Notes under the pieces: generated by a model | Seen by the model: the letters and a program-made list of their open reading frames with translations, nothing else | Databases searched by the model: none | What the model was told of the DNA's origin: nothing | Assembly: GCA_016281165.1 (NCBI GenBank) | Contig: JAEEIC010000258.1 | Span: 1 to 9,938, forward strand | Length of the DNA: 9,938 nucleotides | Reading direction: 5' to 3' | Origin: Bacillota bacterium | GTDB lineage: Bacteria; Bacillota; Clostridia; Peptostreptococcales; Anaerovoracaceae | Shown here: one piece after another, positions 1 to 7,755 of the stretch | Numbering within the stretch: position 1 is the stretch's first letter | How the letters are laid out: every line of letters begins with the position of its first letter | Made by a program: the position numbers and the translations under genes

Positions 1-549
1 GCCCAGAGCCTTTCTGCACTCGTCCCTGTCAAGGTCCGTGAATCCGGCCCTGATGGGGTTTCCCGTGAGCACGGTCTTCTCGGGATGCCTGAAGCCCGAA
101 GCGGATCCCTCAAAGCTGATGAAGACCTTGTCGGCGTAGCGCTCGAGCATCTTGTTGGTGAGCCCCGGGATCGCGTTCTGCTCGTGGATGAAGCAGGGTA
201 TCTTGAGCCTGTGGGCGTTCATGACGACCGTACCGGTCACATAGCCGCCGGTCCCGATGACCACGTCGGGCCTGAATTCTTTGATGATATGCGAAGCCTC
301 GTAGCCCCCGTGGACCACGTTCTCCAGAGTCTTGATGTTCTTTATCAGATTGTGCCTGTCGATGCCGGAGGCGTCTATGCCCCTGATCTCAAAGCCGGCG
401 CCAGGGACCAGCCTGTTCTCCATGCCGGTCTTGGTGCCGATGAAAAGTATACCGGCCCCGGGATCGTGCTCTTTTATGCAGGACGCGATGGCGATGGCGG
501 GATAGATATGGCCGCCGGTGCCTCCGCAGCTTAGAATGACCTTTTTCAT
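1..549 (-). CDS. murG: MurG, lipid II synthase (N-terminal 183 residues, cut by window edge)
   Basis: MurG is UDP-GlcNAc:undecaprenyl-pyrophosphoryl-MurNAc-pentapeptide GlcNAc transferase. It converts lipid I to lipid II on the inner face of the membrane. I translated 183 codons from the ATG at 549. The protein begins MKKVILSCGGTGGHIYPA, with the MurG glycine-rich loop GGTGGH at residues 9-14. Further family blocks follow: GTGGYVTG, HEQNAIPGLTNKML and TGNPIR. Together they form the N-terminal, acceptor-binding Rossmann domain. The C-terminal UDP-GlcNAc-binding domain lies beyond position 1, so nothing can be said about its integrity. The start overlaps the ftsW stop as ATGA (4 nt), and a GGAGG at 560-564 inside the ftsW 3' end gives 10 nt spacing. 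This arrangement implies translational coupling to ftsW. Identification is firm. Confidence 0.96.
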   Translation of the reverse strand, partial: MKKVILSCGGTGGHIYPAIAIASCIKEHDPGAGILFIGTKTGMENRLVPGAGFEIRGIDASGIDRHNLIKNIKTLENVVHGGYEASHIIKEFRPDVVIGTGGYVTGTVVMNAHRLKIPCFIHEQNAIPGLTNKMLERYADKVFISFEGSASGFRHPEKTVLTGNPIRAGFTDLDRDECRKALG

Positions 550-1760
550 GAGACAGCTTCCTCCGCTCTCTTTTTCGCCGCGGCGCTTGCCGCCGCGCTC
601 CTTCTGGAGATATTCATGACCATGCCCAGCTCGGCCAGCATGAGGATGGTCGCGTTTCCTCCCAGGCTCACCAGCGGCAATACCACTCCCGTAGCCGGGA
701 AGGAGGCGGTGACGACCGCGATATTAAGTATGACCTGCAGCGCCAGGTGCATGCCCACGCCCGAAGCGAGCAGCATGCCGAAGAGGTCCCTGCAGCGCAG
801 GGCTACCCTGAAGACGCGCCAGATCAGAGCCACATAGACCATTATGAGGCAGATTATGCCGACAAAGCCCAGCTCCTCCCCGATTATCGCCAGGATGAAA
901 TCGTTCATGGGCTCGGGAAGATAGAGGGTCTTCTGTATGCTCTGCCCCAGGCCGACGCCGGTGACTCCGCCGGAGCCCATCGCGAGGAGCCCCTGGACCA
1001 CCTGATAGCCGCTGCCTAAAGGATCCGCGAAGGGATCCGTGAAATTGCTTACCCTTTCCTTCATGTAATCGCCGAAGGCGGGCGAATTGTAGAGCAGGAA
1101 GACGAGAGCGCTCCCTCCCGTGCCGGCGATGACGACCAGTATCCAGGAGAGCCCGGCCGCGAACATCATGCCCGCGATGAGCATGACCACGATGCCGGCG
1201 GTGGAGAAATTGGGCTGCTTGTAGATGAGGAAGAAGCAGGCGCCCATCAGGGCGGCGACCCAGATCAGCGGGAGCAGGGTCTTGAAGCCCCAGGGCTTGT
1301 CCTTGTTCTTTCCCCTGCCCGGCAGCAGCCTCACGTTTATCCTCTCCGGATCGTCGGCGTAGAACCTGGCCAGATAGATGATGAGGCAGGTCTTGATGAC
1401 CTCTCCGGGCATGATGGTGATGACCTTGAGGTCTATCCAGCGGGTGGCGTTGTTTATCGTCTTGCCAAGAGGCGAATATATGAGCACCAGCAGCACCATG
1501 CCGACAAAAAGTATGAGCTTGGCGAAGGGCCTGATGATCCTGTAGTCGGTGTTCGAGGCCACGATGAAGAGGAACCATCCCAGAGCCATCCACTTGGCGT
1601 CCTCCAGGAGATAGTGCTGGGGATTGCCGAACTTGCTCATGGAATAGTAAAAGCTCGAGCTGAAGACCATTATGAGGCCGAAGATGGAGAGAGCCGCGGT
1701 GAGCACGACTATCCAAAGATCCCCGTCCTGTTTTTTGAGCTTTTCGGTCTTTTCAGCCAT
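546..1760 (-). CDS. ftsW: FtsW, SEDS-family septal peptidoglycan polymerase
   Basis: This is a 404-residue polytopic membrane protein of the SEDS family (FtsW/RodA/SpoVE). Family knowledge says it polymerises lipid II into glycan strands together with a class B PBP. Visible signatures are KQPNFSTAG (about 181-189), the GVGLGQSIQKTLYLPEPMND stretch (268-287) followed by FILAIIGEELGF, and LPLVSLGG (361-368). Asp287 in the PMNDF block is the likely catalytic aspartate. The N-terminus (MAEKTEKLKK) is cytoplasmic and basic, and the tail after residue 386 is rich in Ala, Lys and Arg. A hydrophilic loop with PGRGKNKDKPW lies at about 147-157. The ATG follows murD by 21 nt, with AAGGAG at 1774-1779 and a long 13-nt spacing. 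SpoVE or RodA cannot be excluded by sequence alone, but position in the dcw cluster favours FtsW. Confidence 0.95.
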   Translation of the reverse strand: MAEKTEKLKKQDGDLWIVVLTAALSIFGLIMVFSSSFYYSMSKFGNPQHYLLEDAKWMALGWFLFIVASNTDYRIIRPFAKLILFVGMVLLVLIYSPLGKTINNATRWIDLKVITIMPGEVIKTCLIIYLARFYADDPERINVRLLPGRGKNKDKPWGFKTLLPLIWVAALMGACFFLIYKQPNFSTAGIVVMLIAGMMFAAGLSWILVVIAGTGGSALVFLLYNSPAFGDYMKERVSNFTDPFADPLGSGYQVVQGLLAMGSGGVTGVGLGQSIQKTLYLPEPMNDFILAIIGEELGFVGIICLIMVYVALIWRVFRVALRCRDLFGMLLASGVGMHLALQVILNIAVVTASFPATGVVLPLVSLGGNATILMLAELGMVMNISRRSAAASAAAKKRAEEAVS

Positions 1761-1781
1761 GAAGCTCTGTCCACTCCTTTT

Positions 1782-3158
1782 TTATTCCAGCGCCAGGACG
1801 AGAGACTTGAAGTGCTCTCCCCTCTTTTCGTAATTGGCGTACATGCCCCAGCTGGCCGAGGCGGGCGACAGCAGCACCGTGTCTCCGGGCGCGGCCAGCC
1901 TCCTGCCTTCGCTCACGCACTGATCCATGCTCTCGCAGAAGATCATGCGTTCTTTGGGGAAACCGCACTTCTCGGCCGTCTGGGCGAAGCGCCGGGCGGT
2001 CTGCCCCAGGAGCAGCAGGTATTTGACCCTGCCGTCAAAGCCGTTGATGAAATCGGTGAAGTCCGAGTTCTTCTCGTAGCCTCCCGCGATCAGCAGTATG
2101 GGCGTATCGGTCGCTTCTATGGCCTTTATCGACGCGTCGGGATTGGTCCCCTTGGAATCGTTGACGTATCTCACGCCCTCAAACTCCCTCACGAATTCTA
2201 TGCGGTGCTCCACTCCCGCGAAGCTCCTGAGGCCTTCTGTTATGTATTCAGGCTCTATGCCGGCGCAAAAGCTGATGGTGGCGGCGGCCAGGGCGTTCTC
2301 GAGATTGTGGGAACCTGGTATCCTCAGCTCGCCCCTTTTGCAGAGGACGGTCTTCGCGCCGTTCCTGTCTATGGTGAGAGCATCATCCTCGCAGACGGCG
2401 CAGATGCCGCAGCCGGTCAGCTGCCTGAGCTTTTCGGCGCCCAGCTTTCTGGAGAAGGGGACTCTGACTGGACCTCCCTTCATGGCGAGAGCGTGGGCCA
2501 GGAGACCCTTATCGTCGGCGTTGAAGACGTAATAGTCTTCTTCGGTCTGGTTCTTATGCACCAGGTGCTTCACCCTCTCGTACTCCTCGAAGCTGCCGTG
2601 CCTGTCGAGATGGTCGGGAGTGATGTTCAGTATGGCGGAGACCCTGGGCCTGAAGCTCGAGATGGTCTCGAGCTGGAAGCTCGATATCTCTGTGACCATA
2701 AATGTAATATCGTCAACATCCCTTACGACGTCAGCCACGGGAAGGCCGATATTGCCTACGACCTCGGTCTTTCTGCCCGAGGCCCTGACGATCTCGCCGG
2801 TAAGGGCGGTGGTGGTGGTCTTGCCGTTGGTGCCGGTTATGCCCAGGAAGATCCCGGGGCAGTTCTCAAAAGCCAGCTGCAGCTCGCCCGAGATACGGGC
2901 TCCGGCGGCGGCCGCCTTTCGCACGAGCTCGAGTCCGGTGGGGACGCCGGGGCTCAGTATGAGCTCGTCCCAGCCCTCCGGGGAAGGCTCGTCTCCGAAA
3001 TAAAAGCGCACGCCCTTATCCCTGAAGGCTTCGATGAGTCCGGGGTCGAAGCGGTCCTCACTTTTCGAGTCCCAGACGGCGAGCTCCGCCCTGCCCGCGA
3101 GGAGCCTTAAGGCCGCCTGTCCGGATACGCCTAAGCCCAGCACGAGGATCTTTTCCAT
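1782..3158 (-). CDS. murD: MurD, UDP-MurNAc-L-alanine--D-glutamate ligase
   Basis: This cytoplasmic ATP-dependent ligase adds D-glutamate to UDP-MurNAc-L-Ala. It has 458 residues, normal for the family. The N-terminal Rossmann domain opens with LVLGLGVSGQAA and has the SPGVP motif at 69-73. The Mur-ligase central domain carries the P-loop GTNGKTTTT (109-117), EISSFQLE (157-164) and NITPDHLDRH (178-187). Lys197 in YERVK is the probable carbamylated lysine. HNLENALAA (284-292) and EHRIE (317-321) lead into the C-terminal domain with NDSKGTNPDA (333-342), GGYEKNSDF and LLSPASASWGMY (429-440). The last block reads SASWGM where many relatives have ACAS(F/W)D. The start ATG has an excellent AAAGGAGGA site that overlaps the mraY stop. 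Identification is firm. Confidence 0.97.
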   Translation of the reverse strand: MEKILVLGLGVSGQAALRLLAGRAELAVWDSKSEDRFDPGLIEAFRDKGVRFYFGDEPSPEGWDELILSPGVPTGLELVRKAAAAGARISGELQLAFENCPGIFLGITGTNGKTTTTALTGEIVRASGRKTEVVGNIGLPVADVVRDVDDITFMVTEISSFQLETISSFRPRVSAILNITPDHLDRHGSFEEYERVKHLVHKNQTEEDYYVFNADDKGLLAHALAMKGGPVRVPFSRKLGAEKLRQLTGCGICAVCEDDALTIDRNGAKTVLCKRGELRIPGSHNLENALAAATISFCAGIEPEYITEGLRSFAGVEHRIEFVREFEGVRYVNDSKGTNPDASIKAIEATDTPILLIAGGYEKNSDFTDFINGFDGRVKYLLLLGQTARRFAQTAEKCGFPKERMIFCESMDQCVSEGRRLAAPGDTVLLSPASASWGMYANYEKRGEHFKSLVLALE

Positions 3159-3174
3159 ACTGCTTCCTCCTTTA
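3159..3174 (-). promoter_or_regulatory. murD ribosome-binding site fused to mraY stop codon
   Basis: On the minus strand the mraY stop TAA is the first part of TAAAGGAGGAAG. GGAGG (3166-3170) sits 7 nt before the murD ATG. A ribosome terminating on mraY therefore covers the murD initiation site, a layout expected for translational coupling (inference). Confidence 0.85.
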
Positions 3175-4209
3175 GACGCCGCGCGCGAGGGCGATCATGA
3201 GGCCCAGATACGCGAGGCAGCAGAGAGCGGCCGTGACCAGGGTAAAGACTCTTACCACCTTTACCTCGTTCCAGCCTCCCAGTTCGAAGTGATGATGAAG
3301 GGGCGCCATGCGAAAGAAGCGACGTCCGTTCTGGGTCTTGAACACGAAGACCTGTATTATGACCGAGAGAGCCTCGGCCACGTATATCCCTCCCGCGATG
3401 GGAAGGGCCCATTCTATGCCCGATACGGCGGCGAGGGCGGCGAGCCCTCCGCCCAAAGCCAGCGAGCCCGTGTCTCCCATGAAGACCTTCGCCGGATGGT
3501 GATTGTAGAGGAGGAAGCCCAGACAGGCTCCCGCCGTGCAGGCGGCGAAGATACCGCTCTCGGAGAGCGCGACGCGCGGCGCGAGCAGCATGAAGAACAG
3601 GGCCACCGCGGCCGTCACGCTCGAAGCGAGACCGTCCAGGCCGTCGGTGAGGTTCACTCCGTTGGTCATGGCGACCATCACGAAGACCTCGAACAGTATC
3701 CCGAAGACTCTGCCCATCCTGAAGGTGCCCAGGAAAGGCACTGTCATGTAACGGGCCCCGCCGTTCCATACGGCGAAGATCACGGCGGCAAGCACCTGCA
3801 GGGCAAACTTCTGCTTTGCCGTGAGCCCCTCGTTGTGCTTTTTCGTCACCTTGATATAGTCGTCAAAAAAGCCTATGGCTCCGTAAGCCAGCATGACGAA
3901 GGCCATGGAGAGCAGCGCGGAGGGCGAAGAAGACATCAGCCTGTCTTCGCTGTCATACAAAGGCTTTAGGGCAATGCCGAGCAGGACGGCGGCCAGCACC
4001 GCCAGTATGATCGCGATCCCGCCCATGGTGGGAGTGCCGGCCTTGGCCAGATGGGCCTGGGGACCGTCCTCCCTGATGCTCTGCCCGGCCTTGAGCCTTC
4101 TGAGCAGCGGGAGCAGCACCGTCATGAAGGCGGCGCAGAGCGCGAATGAGACCGCCAGGAATACCAGATAGGGCCCCTGGCCTTTTATGTTTTCTATCAG
4201 CGGCTGCAT
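3172..4209 (-). CDS. mraY: MraY, phospho-MurNAc-pentapeptide translocase
   Basis: This integral membrane enzyme transfers phospho-MurNAc-pentapeptide from UDP to undecaprenyl phosphate, making lipid I. It has 345 residues and many hydrophobic segments, consistent with the ten-helix family fold. All signature blocks are present: GQSIREDGPQAHLAKAGTPT (42-61), FFDDYIKV (114-121) with the paired Asp116/Asp117, NLTDGLDGLA (186-195), PAKVFMGDTGSLALGG (239-254) with Asp246, and PLHHHFELGGW (303-313). The two aspartates of the DD motif and Asp246 correspond to the Mg-binding catalytic residues known in the family. The ATG lies 9 nt after murF with an AAGGAGG site only 4 nt away. The product feeds directly to MurG at the end of the same cluster. 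Confidence 0.98.
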   Translation of the reverse strand: MQPLIENIKGQGPYLVFLAVSFALCAAFMTVLLPLLRRLKAGQSIREDGPQAHLAKAGTPTMGGIAIILAVLAAVLLGIALKPLYDSEDRLMSSSPSALLSMAFVMLAYGAIGFFDDYIKVTKKHNEGLTAKQKFALQVLAAVIFAVWNGGARYMTVPFLGTFRMGRVFGILFEVFVMVAMTNGVNLTDGLDGLASSVTAAVALFFMLLAPRVALSESGIFAACTAGACLGFLLYNHHPAKVFMGDTGSLALGGGLAALAAVSGIEWALPIAGGIYVAEALSVIIQVFVFKTQNGRRFFRMAPLHHHFELGGWNEVKVVRVFTLVTAALCCLAYLGLMIALARGV

Positions 4210-4221
4210 GCGGCCTCCTTA
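4210..4221 (-). promoter_or_regulatory. mraY ribosome-binding site fused to murF stop codon
   Basis: The murF stop TAA forms the start of TAAGGAGG on the minus strand. GGAGG occupies 4214-4218 and is followed by only 4 nt (CCGC) before the mraY ATG, which is a short spacing. The overlap again suggests coupled translation. Confidence 0.8.
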
Positions 4222-5625
4222 ATCCTCGTAAGCCTTCCTCAGCTCTTCGGCCAGCAGGCAGATATTGGTCGAGAGCGACCCCTTGACCAGAACCGCGTCG
4301 CCGGGCTTTATGAGCGAGAAGAGCGGGCCCTTCGCTTCCTCCGCCGTCTCAAAGCACATCACCTTGAGCGGCTTCTCGGAGAGAGCGGCCCCACGGGCAT
4401 AATAATCCCTGTTCCCGCCTATTGCAAGCATCATATCGACGCCCAGATCCGCGGCCAGCCTGCCGATGGCGACGTGGCTCTCCTCCTCGGCGTCTCCCAG
4501 CTCCCTCATGTCCGAGATCACCGCGACGCGCCTTTCGGCCGCGAGGTTCGCGAGCGTCCTCATGGCGGAGGCCATGGAATCCGGATTGGCGTTGTAGCTG
4601 TCGTCTATGAGCGTCGCCCCGCCTATGGGCACGATCTGCAGCCTCTTGCCCTCGATCTCGGCCTTAGGCATGGCCTCTGCGGCCTCTTTAAGGCTTATAC
4701 CGTACCAGAGCCCCGCGGCGGCCGCCAGAGCCCCGTTATGGGCATTGTGAAGGCCCAGGAAGGGCAGCTCGAAGCGCTCGCTCTCCCCCTTATACGTCAG
4801 GGTAAAGGCGATGCCTTCCATGCCCCTGTCCTCAGCGTCCGTGATCCGAAGCTCCGCTTCGCCTCCTTCCCCGCAGGGCAGCATAACGAAGTTCCCGGAG
4901 CTTCTTTTCAGTATCTCTTCCTTCGACAGGAAGGGACTGTCGCAGTTGTATATGAGAGGCTGAGAGGGCTCAAGGAAGCTCGTGATCTTGAGCTTCTCCT
5001 CCGCGATGCCCTCGCGGCTGCCTATGTATTCCATGTGGACCACGCCCACATTGGTGATGAGAGCGGCGTGGGGCCTCACCCAGCGGCAGTAATCGTAGAG
5101 CTCGTTCTTCCTGTCCATGCCCATCTCGATCACGATGGCTTCGGTGCTCTCGTCCGCCAGAAAGCAGGTCATGGCGATCCCCAGGTGGGTATTGTAATTC
5201 TTCCGGCTGCAGACCGTACGGTACTTCGCCGACATGACGGCCGTGACGAGGGCTTTGGTCGAGGTCTTGCCGGTGCTGCCGGTGACCGCGATCTTGATCA
5301 GATCGAACTGATCGAGATAGGCCTTCGCCATCATCTCGAAGGCGTACTGGGTATCGGGAGCCAGTACGCAGGCGGCGTCTTCCCTGTCCGCGAGAGCCGA
5401 AGACGCGGCCGCTTCATCGGAGACGAGAAAGCAGCGGCAGCCCCTTTCGTAAGCCTGCCCGATGTATCTGTGGCCGTCGTTATTGGGCCCCTTGACGCAT
5501 ACGAACAAAAAACCGGGGCCCACGGCGCGCGAATCTATGCCTACGTCGCTGACCTCAAGGCCTTCGCGTCCGATGATCCTGCCGCCGCAGGCCGCGGCCA
5601 GAAAACTCAGGGCTGTCTTTCTCAT
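4219..5625 (-). CDS. murF: MurF, UDP-MurNAc-tripeptide--D-Ala-D-Ala ligase
   Basis: MurF is a cytoplasmic ligase that attaches D-Ala-D-Ala to UDP-MurNAc-tripeptide, the last soluble step. The protein has 468 residues. The N-terminal domain shows GIDSRAVGPGFLFV (29-42) and DGHRYI, typical of MurE/MurF substrate binding. The central domain has the P-loop TGSTGKTSTK (115-124), RKNYNTHLG (141-149), EMGM (167-170) and TNVGVVHMEY (191-200). The C-terminal part has HNAHNGALAAAA, the MurF-type DDSYNANPDSM (341-351), DMRELG (372-377) and VKGS (447-450). DDSYNANP separates it from MurE. After VKGS the sequence reads LSTNIC instead of the more usual RxMxME. The ATG is 10 nt after the transpeptidase stop, with an AGAGG site spaced 7 nt. 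Confidence 0.96.
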   Translation of the reverse strand: MRKTALSFLAAACGGRIIGREGLEVSDVGIDSRAVGPGFLFVCVKGPNNDGHRYIGQAYERGCRCFLVSDEAAASSALADREDAACVLAPDTQYAFEMMAKAYLDQFDLIKIAVTGSTGKTSTKALVTAVMSAKYRTVCSRKNYNTHLGIAMTCFLADESTEAIVIEMGMDRKNELYDYCRWVRPHAALITNVGVVHMEYIGSREGIAEEKLKITSFLEPSQPLIYNCDSPFLSKEEILKRSSGNFVMLPCGEGGEAELRITDAEDRGMEGIAFTLTYKGESERFELPFLGLHNAHNGALAAAAGLWYGISLKEAAEAMPKAEIEGKRLQIVPIGGATLIDDSYNANPDSMASAMRTLANLAAERRVAVISDMRELGDAEEESHVAIGRLAADLGVDMMLAIGGNRDYYARGAALSEKPLKVMCFETAEEAKGPLFSLIKPGDAVLVKGSLSTNICLLAEELRKAYED

Positions 5626-5638
5626 CCTTTGACCTCTA
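5626..5638 (-). promoter_or_regulatory. murF ribosome-binding site overlapping upstream stop codon
   Basis: The transpeptidase gene ends in TAG, and the minus strand continues as TAGAGG, so the AGAGG (5633-5637) that serves murF includes two bases of the stop codon. Spacing to the ATG is 7 nt. This is the third junction of the same design in the cluster. Confidence 0.7.
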
Positions 5639-7717
5639 ATCCAGGACCGTATCGGGTCCCTTTACCTCTTCGTTGGTGTTATCGAATTCATAATATAAAG
5701 TGACGATGGAGTTCTTGATCACGTGCTCGCCCGCCTTGGGGAACTGATCGACGACCACCATGTTCTCCGTGGTCTCTATCTCGGGGGCTATGCGCCAGTT
5801 GAGCTCTCTTCCCGCCACCATGCCGATGGCGTCCTCCATGCTCTGGCCGGTCACGTCGGGGACGGTGGTCCGCCCCGAGTTGATGGTATTGAGATCGGCG
5901 TTGCTGTAATCAGGCTGGATGTCCATATACGAGAGCACGGACTGCATGATGTCCCTTGCCACGGGAGCCGCGGTGGTGCTGCCGTACTTGCCTATGCGCG
6001 GGGTGTCGACGATGACGAGGCAGACGAACTGCGGATCGTCGATGGGCGCCACACCGATGAAGGAACCGATGATATCGGTCTTGGAATAGCCTCCGGGCAC
6101 CGGCTTGCTCGCCGTGCCGGTCTTGCCGCCTATCCTGTAGCCCGCGATCTTGGCGGTGCCGGCGCCGCCCTCGGTGACGACGGATTCCATGATCTCGAGC
6201 ATATTGGCCGCCGTCTGGGACGATACCGAGATGCTCTTGACCTCGGGCTCGAACTCCATGACCACCTTGCCGCTGCTGTCCCTCAGCTCCTTGAGGAAGT
6301 GGGGCTGCAGGAGCTTTCCCTCATTGGCGAGAGAGCAGACCGCGGTCACGATGCTGACCGGAGTCACCGCGATGCCCTGCCCGTACGACATGGTCGCCAG
6401 CTCTACCGGCCCGCAGGAGCTCAGAGACTGTATCTGGTTGAGGCCTTCGCCCGGGAAGTCCACACCGGTCTTCTGGGTGATGCCGAAGCCCTCCAGGCCC
6501 GCGTAATAGCGCTTAGCGCCTATGCGCTGCGCCAGCTGTATCATGACCATATTGCAGGAGTTCTGCACGGCCTGGGCGAGGCTCTCCTTTCCGTGGGATT
6601 TGGGCCAGTTCCAGCAGTGCAGGGTCCAGTCGGCCACCTTGGTGGAACCGTTGCAGACGAAGCCCTCGTTCATGTTGGTCACGCCTGTGTCGAGGGCTAT
6701 GGAGGTGGTCATGAGCTTGAAGGTGGAACCGGGCTCATAGGTGTCGCTGATGCAGAAACAGCGCCACATCCTGTTCCAGTAGGCCATCTTCTCGTCGCTG
6801 TTCATGAGGGCGAAATCCTCGGCGTCAGCCTCCATGGGCGCTCTGGGATCGTTGGGGTCGAACTCGTCGGTCTGGGCCATGGCCTTGATCTCGCCGGTCC
6901 TGGGGTCCATGATGAGGCACATGACCCTCTGGGCCTTGTAGGTCTCCTTGCCCTCCGCGATCTTCTGCTCCACGATGTACTGTATGTTCTGATCCAAAGA
7001 GAGCACCAGAGTATAGCCGTCCTCGGGCGAATAATACTTGTTCGTCCCGTAGGAGAGAGTGTTCTGCTTGTTGTCCTTGCTGGTGATCCAGCGGCCGTTC
7101 TGCCCCGCCAGATACTGGTTGTAATACTTTTCGAGCCCCGTATTGCCCACGTTGTCGTCGGTGATGGAGCCCAAAAGCTGCGACGCGAAGGACCTCAGGG
7201 GATAAGAGCGGGTAGCGGTCTCGACCAGCTCGATGCCGGCCAGCTTCTCTTCCCTGATCTCCTCGGCCAGGTCTATGTCGACGTTCTTGGTGAGCCTGAT
7301 GAGCTTCTTCTCCGAGGTGATGACGTCATAGACGTCGTCGTACTCCATGGAGAGGAGCTCCGAGAGCCTGGTCGCCTCGTAAAGCACGTTCTTCTCCTGC
7401 TCCTCTTCGGTCTTGCCGTTGGTCTTGACGCTCTCGGGACGCACCCAGACCGCGTAGGCGGTGCTGCTTATGGCCAGCTTGTTGCCGTTGGCGTCGAGTA
7501 TGTCTCCTCTGGTGGCGGCGATCACGGAGTCGCGGGTCTGCTGCTTCACGGCCTTTTGCGCCCTCTCCTCCCCGACTATCACCATATGCCAGCCCACGCG
7601 CACGGCCAGGGCGCAGAAAAGAAGAGAAAACAAAGCAAAAACCACAAGCAGTCTGCTGCGGTTCCTGTTCGTCACCCTCGACTTCTTATTCTTTTTGACC
7701 TTCGTCTCTTCAGCCAT
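5636..7717 (-). CDS. ftsI: Class B penicillin-binding protein (FtsI/PbpB/SpoVD type) with one PASTA domain
   Basis: This is a monofunctional D,D-transpeptidase that cross-links septal peptidoglycan, anchored by one N-terminal membrane helix and acting outside the membrane. It has 693 residues. A basic cytoplasmic tail (1-22) precedes a membrane segment at about 23-47. The dimerisation region includes ATRGDILDANG (68-78). The transpeptidase domain has all three active-site motifs: S331TFK in YEPGSTFK, S387CN, and K532TG in GGKTGTAS. The segment 617-676 (TVPDVTGQSMEDA to VTLYYE) is a PASTA domain, followed by an acidic tail. A single PASTA and the FCISDTYEPGSTFK context resemble clostridial SpoVD, but as the only such gene seen here it may serve vegetative division. 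An in-frame TGA lies 14 codons upstream with no ATG, GTG or TTG between, supporting this ATG. There is no Shine-Dalgarno; the preceding 45 nt hold a stem-loop. Confidence 0.95.
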   Translation of the reverse strand: MAEETKVKKNKKSRVTNRNRSRLLVVFALFSLLFCALAVRVGWHMVIVGEERAQKAVKQQTRDSVIAATRGDILDANGNKLAISSTAYAVWVRPESVKTNGKTEEEQEKNVLYEATRLSELLSMEYDDVYDVITSEKKLIRLTKNVDIDLAEEIREEKLAGIELVETATRSYPLRSFASQLLGSITDDNVGNTGLEKYYNQYLAGQNGRWITSKDNKQNTLSYGTNKYYSPEDGYTLVLSLDQNIQYIVEQKIAEGKETYKAQRVMCLIMDPRTGEIKAMAQTDEFDPNDPRAPMEADAEDFALMNSDEKMAYWNRMWRCFCISDTYEPGSTFKLMTTSIALDTGVTNMNEGFVCNGSTKVADWTLHCWNWPKSHGKESLAQAVQNSCNMVMIQLAQRIGAKRYYAGLEGFGITQKTGVDFPGEGLNQIQSLSSCGPVELATMSYGQGIAVTPVSIVTAVCSLANEGKLLQPHFLKELRDSSGKVVMEFEPEVKSISVSSQTAANMLEIMESVVTEGGAGTAKIAGYRIGGKTGTASKPVPGGYSKTDIIGSFIGVAPIDDPQFVCLVIVDTPRIGKYGSTTAAPVARDIMQSVLSYMDIQPDYSNADLNTINSGRTTVPDVTGQSMEDAIGMVAGRELNWRIAPEIETTENMVVVDQFPKAGEHVIKNSIVTLYYEFDNTNEEVKGPDTVLD

Positions 7718-7720
7718 GAT

Positions 7721-7755
7721 AAAAGGAAAAACGGCGTCAGGACCGCGACGCCGTC
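7721..7755 (-). terminator. Intrinsic-terminator-like stem-loop between ftsL-like gene and ftsI
   Basis: The minus strand reads ACGGCGTC (7754-7747), an 8-nt loop, then the exact reverse complement GACGCCGT (7738-7731). It then continues TTTTCC and TTTT. The 8-bp stem has six G-C pairs and can gain a G-U pair at each end. The T-run directly follows the stem, and the plus strand has no such run, so the signal faces the operon direction. It could act as a partial terminator, an attenuator or an RNA-processing or stability element. The structure is seen; its activity is inferred. Confidence 0.6.

Noticed and set aside
724..1716. Second minus-strand open frame of 330 codons within ftsW
   Set aside because: It lies in a different frame from the SEDS protein, is rich in Arg, His and Gly, and shows no membrane segments or motifs. 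The ftsW frame explains the region fully.
1614..3110. Plus-strand open frame (498 codons) antisense to the start of ftsW and most of murD
   Set aside because: It is a shadow of well-supported minus-strand genes, crossing their junction, with no motif and no ribosome site I could identify.
7731..7754. The ftsL-ftsI stem-loop as a terminator for plus-strand transcription
   Set aside because: On the plus strand the stem is followed by CAGCTTCTTTA without a T-run, and no plus-strand gene is supported here.
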